64,000 nt of DNA from Xiphias gladius (lineage: Eukaryota > Chordata > Actinopteri > Istiophoriformes > Xiphiidae), in NCBI RefSeq assembly GCF_016859285.1, contig NC_053416.1, positions 311,001 to 375,000 of the forward strand, read 5' to 3'. Position numbers and translations under genes: made by a program. This document shows positions 12,401 through 25,500 of this stretch, in pieces. Each line of letters begins with the position of its first letter. The stretch's first letter is position 1. The notes below the pieces were generated by a model, which worked only from the letters and a program-made list of their open reading frames with translations, was not told the DNA's origin and did no database searches.

Positions 12401-14614
12401 TCCTCTAAGCAGCTGCCTAGCTCTGGAAATTAGAATAGCTGATGCTCACAAAGCAGGAGAAGATAGCAAAGTGTTTTCAGGAAGCTGTTTCCTCAGTTCC
12501 TAATGTAATTAAAACTTACAGAGAGAACTGCTCGTAGGATCGCTAGAAAGGAAAATCAAATCCCCGTTCATTCATCAGAAGAAAACCTTTCCTGCGTCCT
12601 CACCACGAAATGCAGCATCAGCAGTTTGCAAAGGAAACATCTCAACAAGCCTGATGCATTTTGGAGACAAGTCCTGTGGACTGATGAAGTTAAAGACAAT
12701 GAGCAAAGGGATGTTTGGAGTAAAAAGAAAACCTCTCCAACTGTCCAGCACGGGGGTGGATGGATCAAGCTTTGGGCTCGTGTTGCAGAAAACGTTTCAC
12801 TGGTAGAGGGAAGAATGGATTTTCAATTAAATACCATCAGAGTCTGTAAAAAAGCTGAAGATGAAAAGAGGACGGCTTCTATTACAGGATACTGATTCAA
12901 AACACACCTCAAGAGGACCTGAAGAGGGACAAGCAGAAGGTTTTGCCATGGCCCTCACAGTCCCCCGACCTAAACATCCTGGAGAATCTGTGGATAGACC
13001 TCAAAAGAGCAGTGCAGGCAAGATGGACCCAGAATCTCTCAGAACTAGAAGCCTTTAGCAGGAAGAATGGACGCAAGTCCACCAAACCAGAACATTAAAG
13101 ACTCTTCGCTGCTACAAAAAGCGTTTACAGGCTGTGATGCTTGTCAAAGGAGGCGTTACTAAGTTCAACTTTTGTTTAGGGCCCTTTTCCTTTTATCTTA
13201 TTTTGTGAAAGATGGAAATAAAAAAACTAATGTCTTAAAATATTAAATGTTTCATCTTTAACTTCATGCCTTTTAGAAGTCTGTTCATCTTTTACTCACT
13301 TAACTATTCACACAAACTTTGACCCCAACTCTTTCATGCCACTGTACACCTGGCTGACACTCTGCTCTGACTGTTGATTGGCCGCTTGTTGCCATGGTTA
13401 CACAGCTGGTAGTTCAGCGCTGTAAACCACGAGTACAGGAGGTGGTTTTAGAGGAAATACAGTGTAAACACAAACAACTACTATTCATGTGAAATGTTAC
13501 TATGAAAACAGTAGTGTCCCATGAATGTATATCATCTTAGTCTAGCATGTTAGCATGCTAGCATTAACTAATTAGCACTAAAAAATAAATTTTGTTTCTG
13601 TAGCATTTTTCATAGCAAAGTTCTATGAGGAGACAAAAACAAGAAAAATGACACGCTGACCTGTAACAGTGACTTGTAACGAACTGACCTGCAACACAGT
13701 GTTACAGATACTTGTTTGTACCTGATGGTGGCGCTAGTTGATCCGGAGGGGAAGAGATTTATAAAGTCAGTTCTCGGTTTCAGTTTCTCTGGTTTGAGGA
13801 TTCGCTGCTTCGCTCGGTTTTCCATCACAGTAACTGGATCCCTTTGGGTTCTGGACATTTTTCACCATTTTTTGATCTTTTATAGTTTAGTACACAATTA
13901 AATGTAACAGTGATGGAAGAATGCACAAGACATAGAAAACAGATGTGTTTAACACCGCGCCAAATAACCACAAGTCGAAGTTTGACCTTTAAACTTTCAG
14001 ATTTATTGTTCGATGTGAATGTGACGTTTCAAACTCTGAAGGATTCACGTTAAAAAAATCATTAACAAAATTCTAACAGCTGACAACTTTAGTACAATTT
14101 GAAAAAATTACACACTGGGTAAAGTGAACCCAGGATTGGTGCCATATTGATGTTTTGTGTGGAACAAAGAATGGTTGAGTTTACAGCTGCAGTTGGATTA
14201 TTTACATTATCGATCAGTCAGGTAAATAGTTTCGTCTGTAAAATGTCCATCACAGTTCGCTGGATTTCAAACCAACAGTCAAAAAAAATCTTCACATTGA
14301 AGAAGCTGGAAACAGAATTTTGGTACATTTCCTATAAAAAACGGGCAAAAAGGATTAATGATCAGAATGTTTGAATGTTTCTGGAGAAAAACATTTACTT
14401 CTTCTGATCTGTGTCTGTTCAGGCAGAGTCGATCTTCCAGAAGATTCTCCCGGAGGAGGACTTCTGTCCTCCTGCACCGAACCCTGAAGACATCATCTAC
14501 GACGGAGACAACACCACCTCCTCCGCAGGGGAGGAGGAGAGGGAAGGGACGGAGGAGGGAGGGGAGGCGAAGGAGGAGGAGGAGGAGGAGCAGAGCCTTC
14601 AAGTTGAGGAGTAA
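1..14614 (+). CDS. chm: Rab escort protein 1 (choroideremia protein), C-terminal exons, partial
   Basis: Coding exons join(1..35, 1439..1516, 4693..4800, 5639..5702, 6589..6685, 8848..8946, 11916..12061, 14423..14614); 819 nt, 272 codons then TAA, with GT/AG at every intron and phase kept throughout. The first exon runs off the left edge, so the start codon and N-terminal half are missing. Diagnostic stretches are [56 protein letters not shown] and [16 protein letters not shown], all hallmarks of the GDI/REP family. The protein ends in an acidic Glu-rich tail (about 27 residues) after [16 protein letters not shown]. By family knowledge, REP1 binds newly made Rab GTPases and presents them to Rab geranylgeranyl transferase in the cytosol. 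Introns carry Tc1, hAT-like and low-complexity repeats. The gene converges on rps14. Gene identity is secure; a REP2-like paralogue is less likely because the fragment is spliced. Confidence 0.96.
36..1438 (+). other. chm intron, triplet-rich start then unique sequence
   Basis: Intron between the first two visible chm exons (GT at 36, AG at 1437-1438). Positions about 95-370 are a degenerate ACT/AGT/GCT triplet-rich tract, which creates a spurious Ser-rich frame. About 590-900 is T-rich. I see no gene in the remainder. Confidence 0.8.
2118..2440 (+). mobile_element. Tc1-like transposase C-terminal remnant
   Basis: In a chm intron, the plus strand reads [20 protein letters not shown], the conserved block around the last catalytic acidic residue of Tc1/mariner DDE transposases. 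It is followed by [36 protein letters not shown] and [17 protein letters not shown]. The rest of the transposase is not readable upstream, and I did not find paired terminal inverted repeats, so this is a truncated, inactive copy. The open frame continues to 2600 into sequence that does not look like transposase. Confidence 0.85.
4097..4181 (+). repeat. Dispersed repeat, copy 1 (partner at 19464-19548)
   Basis: About 85 bp beginning CTGCTGAACCAGCTGTGACC and ending GGTCACTGTGATACTGAA matches 19464-19548 with only a few mismatches. It is non-coding, lies in a chm intron, and its family was not recognised. Confidence 0.8.
4290..4351. repeat. (CA)/(TA)/(TG) compound microsatellite
   Basis: Short CA run, a TATATA bridge and a TG run in the chm intron before the exon at 4693. 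The self-complementary arrangement could form a hairpin. Confidence 0.85.
6092..6122. repeat. (CA)n microsatellite
   Basis: Uninterrupted AC dinucleotides in the chm intron before the exon at 6589. Confidence 0.95.
6409..6467. repeat. (GT)n microsatellite
   Basis: About 29 GT units, roughly 120 bp upstream of the chm exon at 6589. Confidence 0.95.
6750..7605. repeat. Degenerate TCATCTCATTTT-type tract in chm intron
   Basis: About 850 bp dominated by variants of ATCTCATTTT and TTATCTCA, strongly pyrimidine-biased on the transcribed (plus) strand. The two 123-codon frames inside it are low-complexity artefacts. The unit is too eroded to count. Confidence 0.7.
9250..9400. mobile_element. hAT-like short non-autonomous element, fragment
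   Basis: Carries the pattern AATTATTAGTTAATCTGCTG then GATTCATCGATCAATCATTT and GGTCTAAAAGACG, matching a very common teleost short element (recognition from memory). Other copies of the family are at 11450-11720, 13740-13890, 18640-18965, 45440-45700 and 61470-61580. It lies in a chm intron. Confidence 0.6.
9400..9610. repeat. Dispersed repeat with 'GTACCTAATAAAGTG' terminus
   Basis: The segment ends with CAGGTGTACCTAATAAAGTG, a sequence I recognise as the end of a dispersed fish repeat. I cannot assign the exact class. It is non-coding and lies in a chm intron. Confidence 0.5.
11130..11440. mobile_element. Possible hAT-like element end (CGTCAACGAAAAT motif)
   Basis: The motifs TTTTTTCGTCAACGAAAATT (about 11276-11295), TTTTTTCGTCAACGATATTA (about 11345-11364) and TTGACGAACATG resemble terminal and subterminal motifs of a frequent teleost DNA element. 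GC-rich sequence precedes them. Boundaries are uncertain. Confidence 0.4.
11450..11720. mobile_element. hAT-like short non-autonomous element copy
   Basis: Contains ATCAGTAAACTGAATCTGCT, GGGCAAAACAAGACGTGTGA and a terminal TAGTGGCAGCCCTAG. These are the landmarks shared with the copies at 13740, 18640 and 45525. It lies in the chm intron just before the exon at 11916. Confidence 0.65.
12080..13344 (+). mobile_element. Degenerate Tc1-like transposon with terminal inverted repeats
   Basis: The left end (12080-12139) contains TGAATAGTTGAGTGAGCAGA. Reversed, the right end (13262-13344) contains TGAATAGTTAAGTGAGTAAA, and both continue AGATGAAC, so this is an inverted-repeat pair. Between them the plus strand reads broken Tc1 transposase: [18 protein letters not shown] near 12630, VQHGGG near 12740, DTDSKHTS near 12890 and [12 protein letters not shown] near 12960, in different frames with stops. 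The right end finishes CCACTG followed by TA, the usual Tc1 target duplication. The matching outer ~25 bp on the left seem lost. The element begins about 20 bp after the chm exon-6 donor (exon ends 12061). It cannot be active. Confidence 0.88.
13740..13890. mobile_element. hAT-like short element fragment
   Basis: GGTTTGAGGATTCGCTGCTT followed by CACAGTAACTGGATCCCTTT and GGGTTCTGGAC aligns by eye with the same family as 45525-45700. It lies in the last chm intron. Confidence 0.55.
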
Positions 14615-14766
14615 CAAACACACAAACCTTCCACAGAAGCCAAAACCTCCTGCAGTGGATTGTAGGTTAAAGTTGCCTTCATTTCTTTTAAATCTTTGTA
14701 TTATTTTTCTATGATTTCTTAGTTTTCTGCTCTCGGTCTTATTTAAATACTGTAACTAACAGACTC

Positions 14767-14772
14767 ATTAAA
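14767..14772 (+). terminator. chm polyadenylation signal (ATTAAA)
   Basis: ATTAAA lies about 155 nt after the chm stop codon. It is a common variant signal and no earlier AATAAA is present, so the 3' UTR is probably about 175 nt. Confidence 0.55.
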
Positions 14773-14789
14773 GCTTCAGCTCGAACTCA

Positions 14790-16440
14790 CTCTCTGTCGT
14801 CAGAAGTTTTTCCTCCAAGAGACCCACAAAACCACCACACGGCTGCGGACTTCCTGCAGGTTGTCAGATCTCACGTCGAGCTCCTGCATAGCCCAGCTGC
14901 ACACCGCCCCTACCCACAATGCCCCAGGAGAGGCGCCGCTGCATGGTGGGAAAGGGTAGGCACGGCCCCCAGACTCGTTTAAATGTCGGATTGTTTTTTT
15001 TAGTTTGTCTCTCGTCGAGTTTAAAGGAGCATCCCGCTGTTTCTGAGCCGTTCAGCTCCTGATTCGCAGACGTCTGAACATTAAATTCTTTTATATCAAA
15101 CATCCGGACCAGAGGAAAAAAAGATGATGGAACTCTTCAGATGAGAATCACGTCGAACTTCCAGGTGTTTGTCAGTGAAATAAAAACATCTGCCGATCGT
15201 CTCTGACTCCAGAGTTCAAACTGAACATACGATCATCACAAAAGAAAGAGATTAGTTTCTGAGCTAAAACCCGAGTAGACGTCAGCTGTGATTTTTACTG
15301 AAGTCAAACAAGGAGCGCTCACACGCTGGAATCACAGCTCTCAGCTTTTAGCTGCAGATCAAACAATGTGTCAGAAGCCCATAACGAATTATCCATAAAC
15401 GAAGCGATCAGGTTTCTGTAGGATCCCTGGAGCTGTTGGTTTTAATAACCTGCAGCTGCATTACGTTCTGTATTCACTTAACTGGCTCAGTCCCCGAGTG
15501 AAGGTCAGTGAAGATTCTACTGATCCCAAATCAGATTTTTTTTTTTTTTTTGATTGATGTGTTTGTACAGAAAAGATCTGAAACCATAAGAAAAATCCTT
15601 AAAGCAAAATGTGAGTTCAGTCGGTTGGTTTTCAAAGTAAAATGTAAATAAATTACTGGTTCATTCAGTTTCGCTGCTGAAAATCAGATTGTCGTCGCCT
15701 CCTGGTGATCGACAGGCTGAACTACACCTACAGCGGGTTGACAAAATAATATGAAAGCCTGGATATTATTGATCTAATCTGTCAATTTAATACAGGCATC
15801 TGTATCCGTAGACTTCCTCTACTCCATTACCCACATGATCTTCCCCAGGACGTGTTGCATGTTGCCGTGGAAACCGTAGGTGTTATATTAAAAGCTGTAC
15901 ATTTACGAAAAATGAAGGAAACTCCACTGGCTGAGGAAGATCGTGTGATGTGACTGAAAGCCCCCTAACAGCTACTAAATGGACCTCAACACTTTGTGAA
16001 ATGAACTGTAAATACGTCATTTACACAATTAGGACAAAGGGACAAACGGATTTGAGACACTGACGGAATCCAGCAGTTGAAGCCTCCGGTCACATCCCCG
16101 GATTCATTAAACGAATAATCTGCTTTCAGTCATTTTAGCTTCTGGTCTAAACATCTTAGGACATTTAACACTTTTGATATTAATATTATCTGCTTTCAAA
16201 CTCAACACATGTAACATGAAACAAAGGCTGATAATCACAGGAGAAAACTAATCAAACCTATTGATTAACTTCGATTATTGACATAATTCTTTATTAAACG
16301 TTCTCAGGAGAAACGAACCAGATGTTTTGACTCAGCTGGAGAAATAGCTGAACAACATTGATAATTTAACTTGTTATTGATCAGATGCTTATTGATGAAT
16401 TATCAGGTACCAGTGTGAAAAGAGACTCGGAGCTCGGTGT
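14790..16440. other. Gap between the 3' ends of chm and rps14
   Basis: About 1.65 kb between two convergent genes. I see no conserved frame; the 79-codon minus frame at 14864-15103 has no family resemblance. A poly-T run is at about 15538-15551. The segment at 16230-16310 looks like an eroded hAT-like fragment. Confidence 0.6.
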
Positions 16441-16445
16441 TTGAC

Positions 16446-16460
16446 TTTAATCTTTTTAAT
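16446..16460 (-). terminator. rps14 polyadenylation signals (two ATTAAA)
   Basis: On the minus strand two ATTAAA hexamers (complements of 16455-16460 and 16446-16451) lie 22-36 nt after the rps14 stop. This predicts a very short 3' UTR, as is usual for ribosomal protein genes. Confidence 0.6.
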
Positions 16461-16481
16461 GTCGGTAAATCGTGGTGTAGT

Positions 16482-20080
<3,599 letters not shown>

Positions 20081-21119
20081 TTATCAAAAACACTGATTTA
20101 TGTTCATCAGCTCAGCAACACGTTACAGTCCAACACAAACTGACTGGACATTTAAAGAGTGAAGAAGAAAGAGCTTCACTACATCAACATTTAAAACCTG
20201 ATCAAACTGGTACAGGTGTGAAAAGCACAAAGGAAAACCTGTAAGAATTATTTTTTGTGTGTGTTTGACGCTTGCATCTCATTTCTGTCAGTACTATGCA
20301 GCAGTATGGAGCAATCACTCCTTATAACAAACCCACTAATTAAAAACACTCTTCAGGTGGTCGAACTTCTAGTTTACTATACACACACGATCAACATGTC
20401 TGACCGTACAAAGCCATTACACAGGTTAATGTTATTCATTACAACAGGCAACAGTTTGAGGACTGTGGATGAATTCAGAGTGAGCAGAGTCACACGAATA
20501 CGACATTTGAAAAGATCGGTTTCCCACTAAATCTGAAGGAATTTAAATTAGAGGCCTTTAACTGCTCTTACACAGAAACTCAACAAGTATCTCCGGCTAA
20601 ACGGGCCTCAGCTCAGCAGCCATCCTCTGCCTCACGTCAGGTCCGGATGTCTGGTTTTATTTCAACCTGTTTACCTGTGAGCGTCTGTCCGGGTTGTTCC
20701 CAGCAAAAACTTAACTGAAGTTGTGTCCAATAATGGAGCCATTGAGTCAGGCCGGACACATGGTGGCTACAGCCCCGGCTAACCGACACCCAGGCTGGAT
20801 ACAACTGCTACAAGCGGGCGGCGAGTCTCTGAACACACGCGGAGAATCATTTCCACCATTTTCAGACCCAGACTTAAAAACCGACACGAAATACTTTGAC
20901 GGAAACCGATAAAAGAAAGGACTTTGATGAAACGCGTTGGGAACAACCACCAGTTAGCGGGAGGGCTACGTTATCCCGTGAGCTTCTACAGACCGACGTA
21001 ACGTTACCGGGACAAGTTGCACCTGCTGCCGAACTTAAAACTACAGAAAACCCCCGTTATTCACTTGTTACTTGACTGCAACGTTTATCGTCCCGCTCCC
21101 GGACTCTCCGCTCGGAGCT

Positions 21120-21390
21120 AAGATGGCGTCATGTTGCCTTAGTCACCGACCAACAGCGGGGGAAAAAAACAACTAAAATCCGACATTTAGTATCTCACAT
21201 TGAATCAATCTAACACCGAACAGACACGAACACTTTCACAGACTCAGCGGAGACACGTTAAAAGACCGGATGATCACCTGAAACTCGGATTAAAGAAGGA
21301 TTCAACTCCGAGCAGGACTCACCTATGAGTGTCTCTTCAACAAGCAGAAACAAGAAAGGAAGGAACTTCCGCTTCCGGGGCCAAAGTTGA
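21120..21390 (-). promoter_or_regulatory. rps14 promoter and non-coding first exon (5' TOP type)
   Basis: On the minus strand a pyrimidine start TTCCTTTCTTGTTTCTG around 21345-21361 fits a 5' TOP transcription start near 21358. The exon runs to a GTGAGT donor at 21322 (exon 21323 to about 21359). Immediately upstream are two GGAAG/ETS-type sites (complement of CTTCCGCTTCCGGGG, 21366-21380). A YY1-like AAGATGGCG lies at about 21121-21129 in intron 1. CpG density is high from about 20590 to 21430. TOP mRNAs are regulated by mTOR/LARP1 (family knowledge). Confidence 0.75.
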
Positions 21391-21655
21391 GGCGTTCCAG
21401 GGCGGGAAGCAGCTGCTGCTGCCGCCACGTGGTCTCTACACGAAACTTCATTTTTATTTTAATTATCTTATTTTTTGATTTTTTTAATTTTTAATGAATT
21501 AATTTCAATTGAATCAAAGTCGCACTAAATGTGGATACATTTTTCTTCCTTTTTTCTGATCGTTATAAAACCAAATGAATAATTTATTTTCATTATTTTA
21601 TTTATTTCATGTTCATTTTTCCCCCTTATAGTTATTCACATTTTTTAAACACGTC

Positions 21656-21719
<64 letters not shown>
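21656..21719. repeat. (TTA)n microsatellite
   Basis: About 20 near-perfect TTA units upstream of rps14, embedded in AT-rich sequence. Confidence 0.95.
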
Positions 21720-21721
<2 letters not shown>

Positions 21722-22583
21722 TGATTGACTTTTGTCAGGCTTTCATTTACATTTATTTATTTTTGGGTAGCTATAGAAAAAGTCAGATTTTGTATATAAT
21801 TTAATTGTTAAAATGTGTATTCTGCAGAATTCCTGTCACTTTACACGATTATCTACATGGATTTTTTAAAAGATGTCAATACAGCAGATGTATAAATGAT
21901 ATGAAAACACATGAAACATGTAAACACCATTTCTAACGTGAACTCTTATTTATTAAAGAAGGCGGCGTCACACTGACCTCAGACCAGCGACCACACAGAT
22001 TATACGAGAGATCTGCAGGTGATCTGATGAGATGGAGATTAAATATAAAGTGAGACGTAACCTCGCTGAGTGTGCTGGTATTTTACAGTCTGCACAGCGT
22101 TCTGTGAAATGTCAGCCAAAGGCTCATTCATAAACTTTAAATAATTATTCATGAGTGATGATTTCTATCGTTTTATTTAAACTGGAGTCATTATTTCCCT
22201 CAAATGTAAAAGTTTTCATTTTATGCTGAGTTGTGCAGCATTTAGTGAAGTCGCTATACATTAAAAATGATTCAGCCCTCGAACATTCAGTAACGTTGAC
22301 TGAGACAACACTGCGCTGATGGTTTATGGTGACCGATGGTTGAGAGTCACAGAGCAGTGCTCTGTCTTCAAGCTTCAACCACATTTATTACATGTTGAAA
22401 CTTCGTCTGTCTCACCTCAGAGTTCTTCAGTCAAACCAGATGTATGTGGAAGCTGAACATTTTCTAAAATGACTCAATGTTTTGTTTTTTACGGGATGAA
22501 ATAATTAAGTTTAATGAGTATGAAAACCTGACTGAATGGATGTGAGAACAGACCAATCAGAAGGCAACGTTTAACCACCTCAG

Positions 22584-22589
22584 TTTATT
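22584..22589 (-). terminator. Candidate distal camk2a polyadenylation signal
   Basis: On the minus strand the sequence is TGTAAATAAAC, an AATAAA overlapping a Pumilio-like TGTAAATA. It lies 7.4 kb past the camk2a stop. Other AATAAA occurrences (for example the complement near 28013) would give a shorter 3' UTR. This is weak evidence. Confidence 0.25.
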
Positions 22590-25500
22590 TACAGAAACAC
22601 TCTGAACACGATGCAGAAGAAGAAAATACTCCAAAAAACTACAAAAGAAAAAAGATTAAAAACACACACTCTCTCTCACACACACACAGTTACACACTGA
22701 GCATGCAGCATTAGAGTCCAGTAATACAGTACAGTACAATATCCATCATAGTAGAAAAAGCTGAGTGGATGTGAAGGAGCTGATTATTGATCATCGATTA
22801 TTGATTTTGCAGAGCGTGACCATCGTGGAGGGGAAACGGCGAGGACCCAGTCTGTGTGACCTTTGACCTTTTGGTTTTATTGACAGAAATAAACAAAAAG
22901 AAGTTGATGACTCATTTCTGGTTCTGGAAACAAAACCCAAAGACCAAACCACAAACAAACCAGTGAACAGAGGAGCTTCAGACTCTGGTTGGACTCTCAC
23001 AAAACCCTGATTCAGAGCTTTAACTTAATTATTGGTTAAAAGTCAAAGTACTTTAATGAATAAAGGAAGCCACTCGTGTCCCTGACAGTGAAGAGAAACA
23101 GGGACATAACGGTGTTTTGTAAATCCTCAGAAAATTGTACAGAGTTTGGTTGGCATATGAGATCATGACTGTGGTCATACAAAACTCTGGGTGTTTAATG
23201 TCACGAAGAGGAGTATAAATTCTGTGACTACTCACGTTGGGTTTTTGAGGCAGATTCTGATATTTTTTAGACAAAATCACTTAAAATTTTACAAGTGTTA
23301 TGCAATAAAAAAGGAATTTTTAATCTCCACCAAAATTAATATATCTGACAATTTAGAGATTACTTTTAAACTACGCTTAGACCATACTGTAGGGGGATAA
23401 AAGTGACACTAAATGTACAGTCACTGAACAGTTAAATGAATAAATTAAATTTAAAGTGTTTTTGGGTTTTTTTTTAAATACTCAAAAACTGTACAGAGTT
23501 TGGTCTGTGGCTTGTCGAAACTCTCTTTGTGTGTGTGTGGTTTGCATCGACTCATGTCTCTGTATTGACTTTATCGAACATTAGAGCAGAATAAGTCCAG
23601 ACATGTCTAAACCACAAGAACAGGTTTCACATACCGAGTCAGCAAAAATCGGTTTGCTCACTAGCTAACGTTAGCGTAACAATCTATTTATTCTGTTCCC
23701 CTGGTTTTTGTCAACAGAGGATCCATTTTGACTTATTGGTCTTCAGCTTTACCCCAGTGTTGTTGTTTATTATGTCATGATTGGGCGTTGAAGTGGAGTT
23801 GGGTGCAGCAGAGTGCAAAAGCGGGGCACGAATTTCTGCTGCGAGCAAATCCAGAAGTTTATGGAATGTAGCGTGAAATTTCTCTGAATAAATGCTTCTG
23901 TGGCAGCCTGTTGGATCAAACTGGGAGGTGTTGTGTCTTAAAAAGCTAAACCAGTTCGGCTTTAGTTTCCTGGGATATTGTTCGTTAGCTCGTTAGCATC
24001 AATAGCATTCCAAGCTGTAGTAACTGTAACGGTAGCCATAAGTGAGCACGTTAGCTTGTTGGGAGACTGTTATCTTATGGCCAGAGGAACAGCTATGGAT
24101 TGCTACCGGTGCTTCGTCTGAAGTGCCCTCCTCCTCCTCCCGTGGGTGAAATAAACTCGGTCCTGCTGTTTCCCGTCACATCGATAAGAAAAGCTGCCTG
24201 TGGTGAACGTGCTCCAGTGCTGCAGGTGAGGCTTCAAAACAGAGACTGACAACCTTCACCTGTCTGAGTCTGAGACCAAGACCAGGAGATGAAACATTTT
24301 GATCGTCTTTTCAGTCAAACGGCGACAGTGAAATGTCGCTAAATCCTGAATCTGCTGTTTCCTCTGGATCACACAGACTGAATCAATTTATTTCTCAGGT
24401 GAACCGAAGGTTGGAAGTCACTGCTTTGGATGCATTAAGATAAATATGGAGCAGCCACACCCACTGAACATCTGGTAAAAACACAGGAAAAACATCGTAG
24501 CATCTGTTCATAGGAATAACATGAAATCTACTTTAAGATGAATTCTTCAGTTTCAAGCATAAACACCAAAATATTTCTAAAAAATGACATCTCAGATATT
24601 TGCAGGGACTTTCTCTGTGTCCCCGTCTCTGTGCTCAAAGATTTCAACCACTAATAAATAATACTTTCAAGTGTCCTAAAAGGTCATAGTGGAGGTGTTG
24701 CATTAGAAAACACAGACTAGTCTACTGTAGAAAACAGCCATTCACTCTGCGCGTGCCATTTGGAGTCCCGACTGGGCTCACATTCTCGTCTGGGGTAAAC
24801 GTATTGAAGAGGAGGCTGAACCTGACTGTGAATCAGACAGATGTTTAGAGAATGATCATAAGGAAAATTCACACGCGTTAATGAAAAAGACTCCACCTTT
24901 TCGACTCGATCAGAGCTGAAAACTGAACCGAAACTGAGGAAAAACGTGATGAGATGCTTATTGGTCGTGAAACAGAAATCTGCAGTGTTGCTACTAAAAG
25001 CTCACCTGTTCAAAAACAGCGCTGCTTTCTGTTGTCAGCAGGTGAACAGAAGTGGGACTGAACATCAGAATCGTGGCATTAGCCTGCATTAGCCTCCTCC
25101 CAAAATCTGCTCGTTTAAGAACTGTTTTCAAACCTGTGTATATCTCCTCCCTCTTTTTTTAATTAGCAAAGAGCAGTTTTTGGTAAACATGCTCTCTGGA
25201 ATACGTCTGCCATCGATTCCTGCATTATGAAAACAAACCATCACTTTCTAACACGTCTCTTGGTTCAGGAGTTAAAATATTACCAAATAATCCGATTAAT
25301 CTAGTTAACATTAAAGTATAATATCAGACAATTAGAAAAAAATCAACTGTATGTATTTAAATCAAACTTACATTATGGTGAGAATGTTCGGTTTGAACAA
25401 GAAAAGTGTAATGTGAAGTATATTCTAGGGAAGTAATCACAGGAAAACCTTGAAATCTGGAAGAGTGCGCAGTCCTGCAGCGTTAGCGTTAGCGTTAGCA

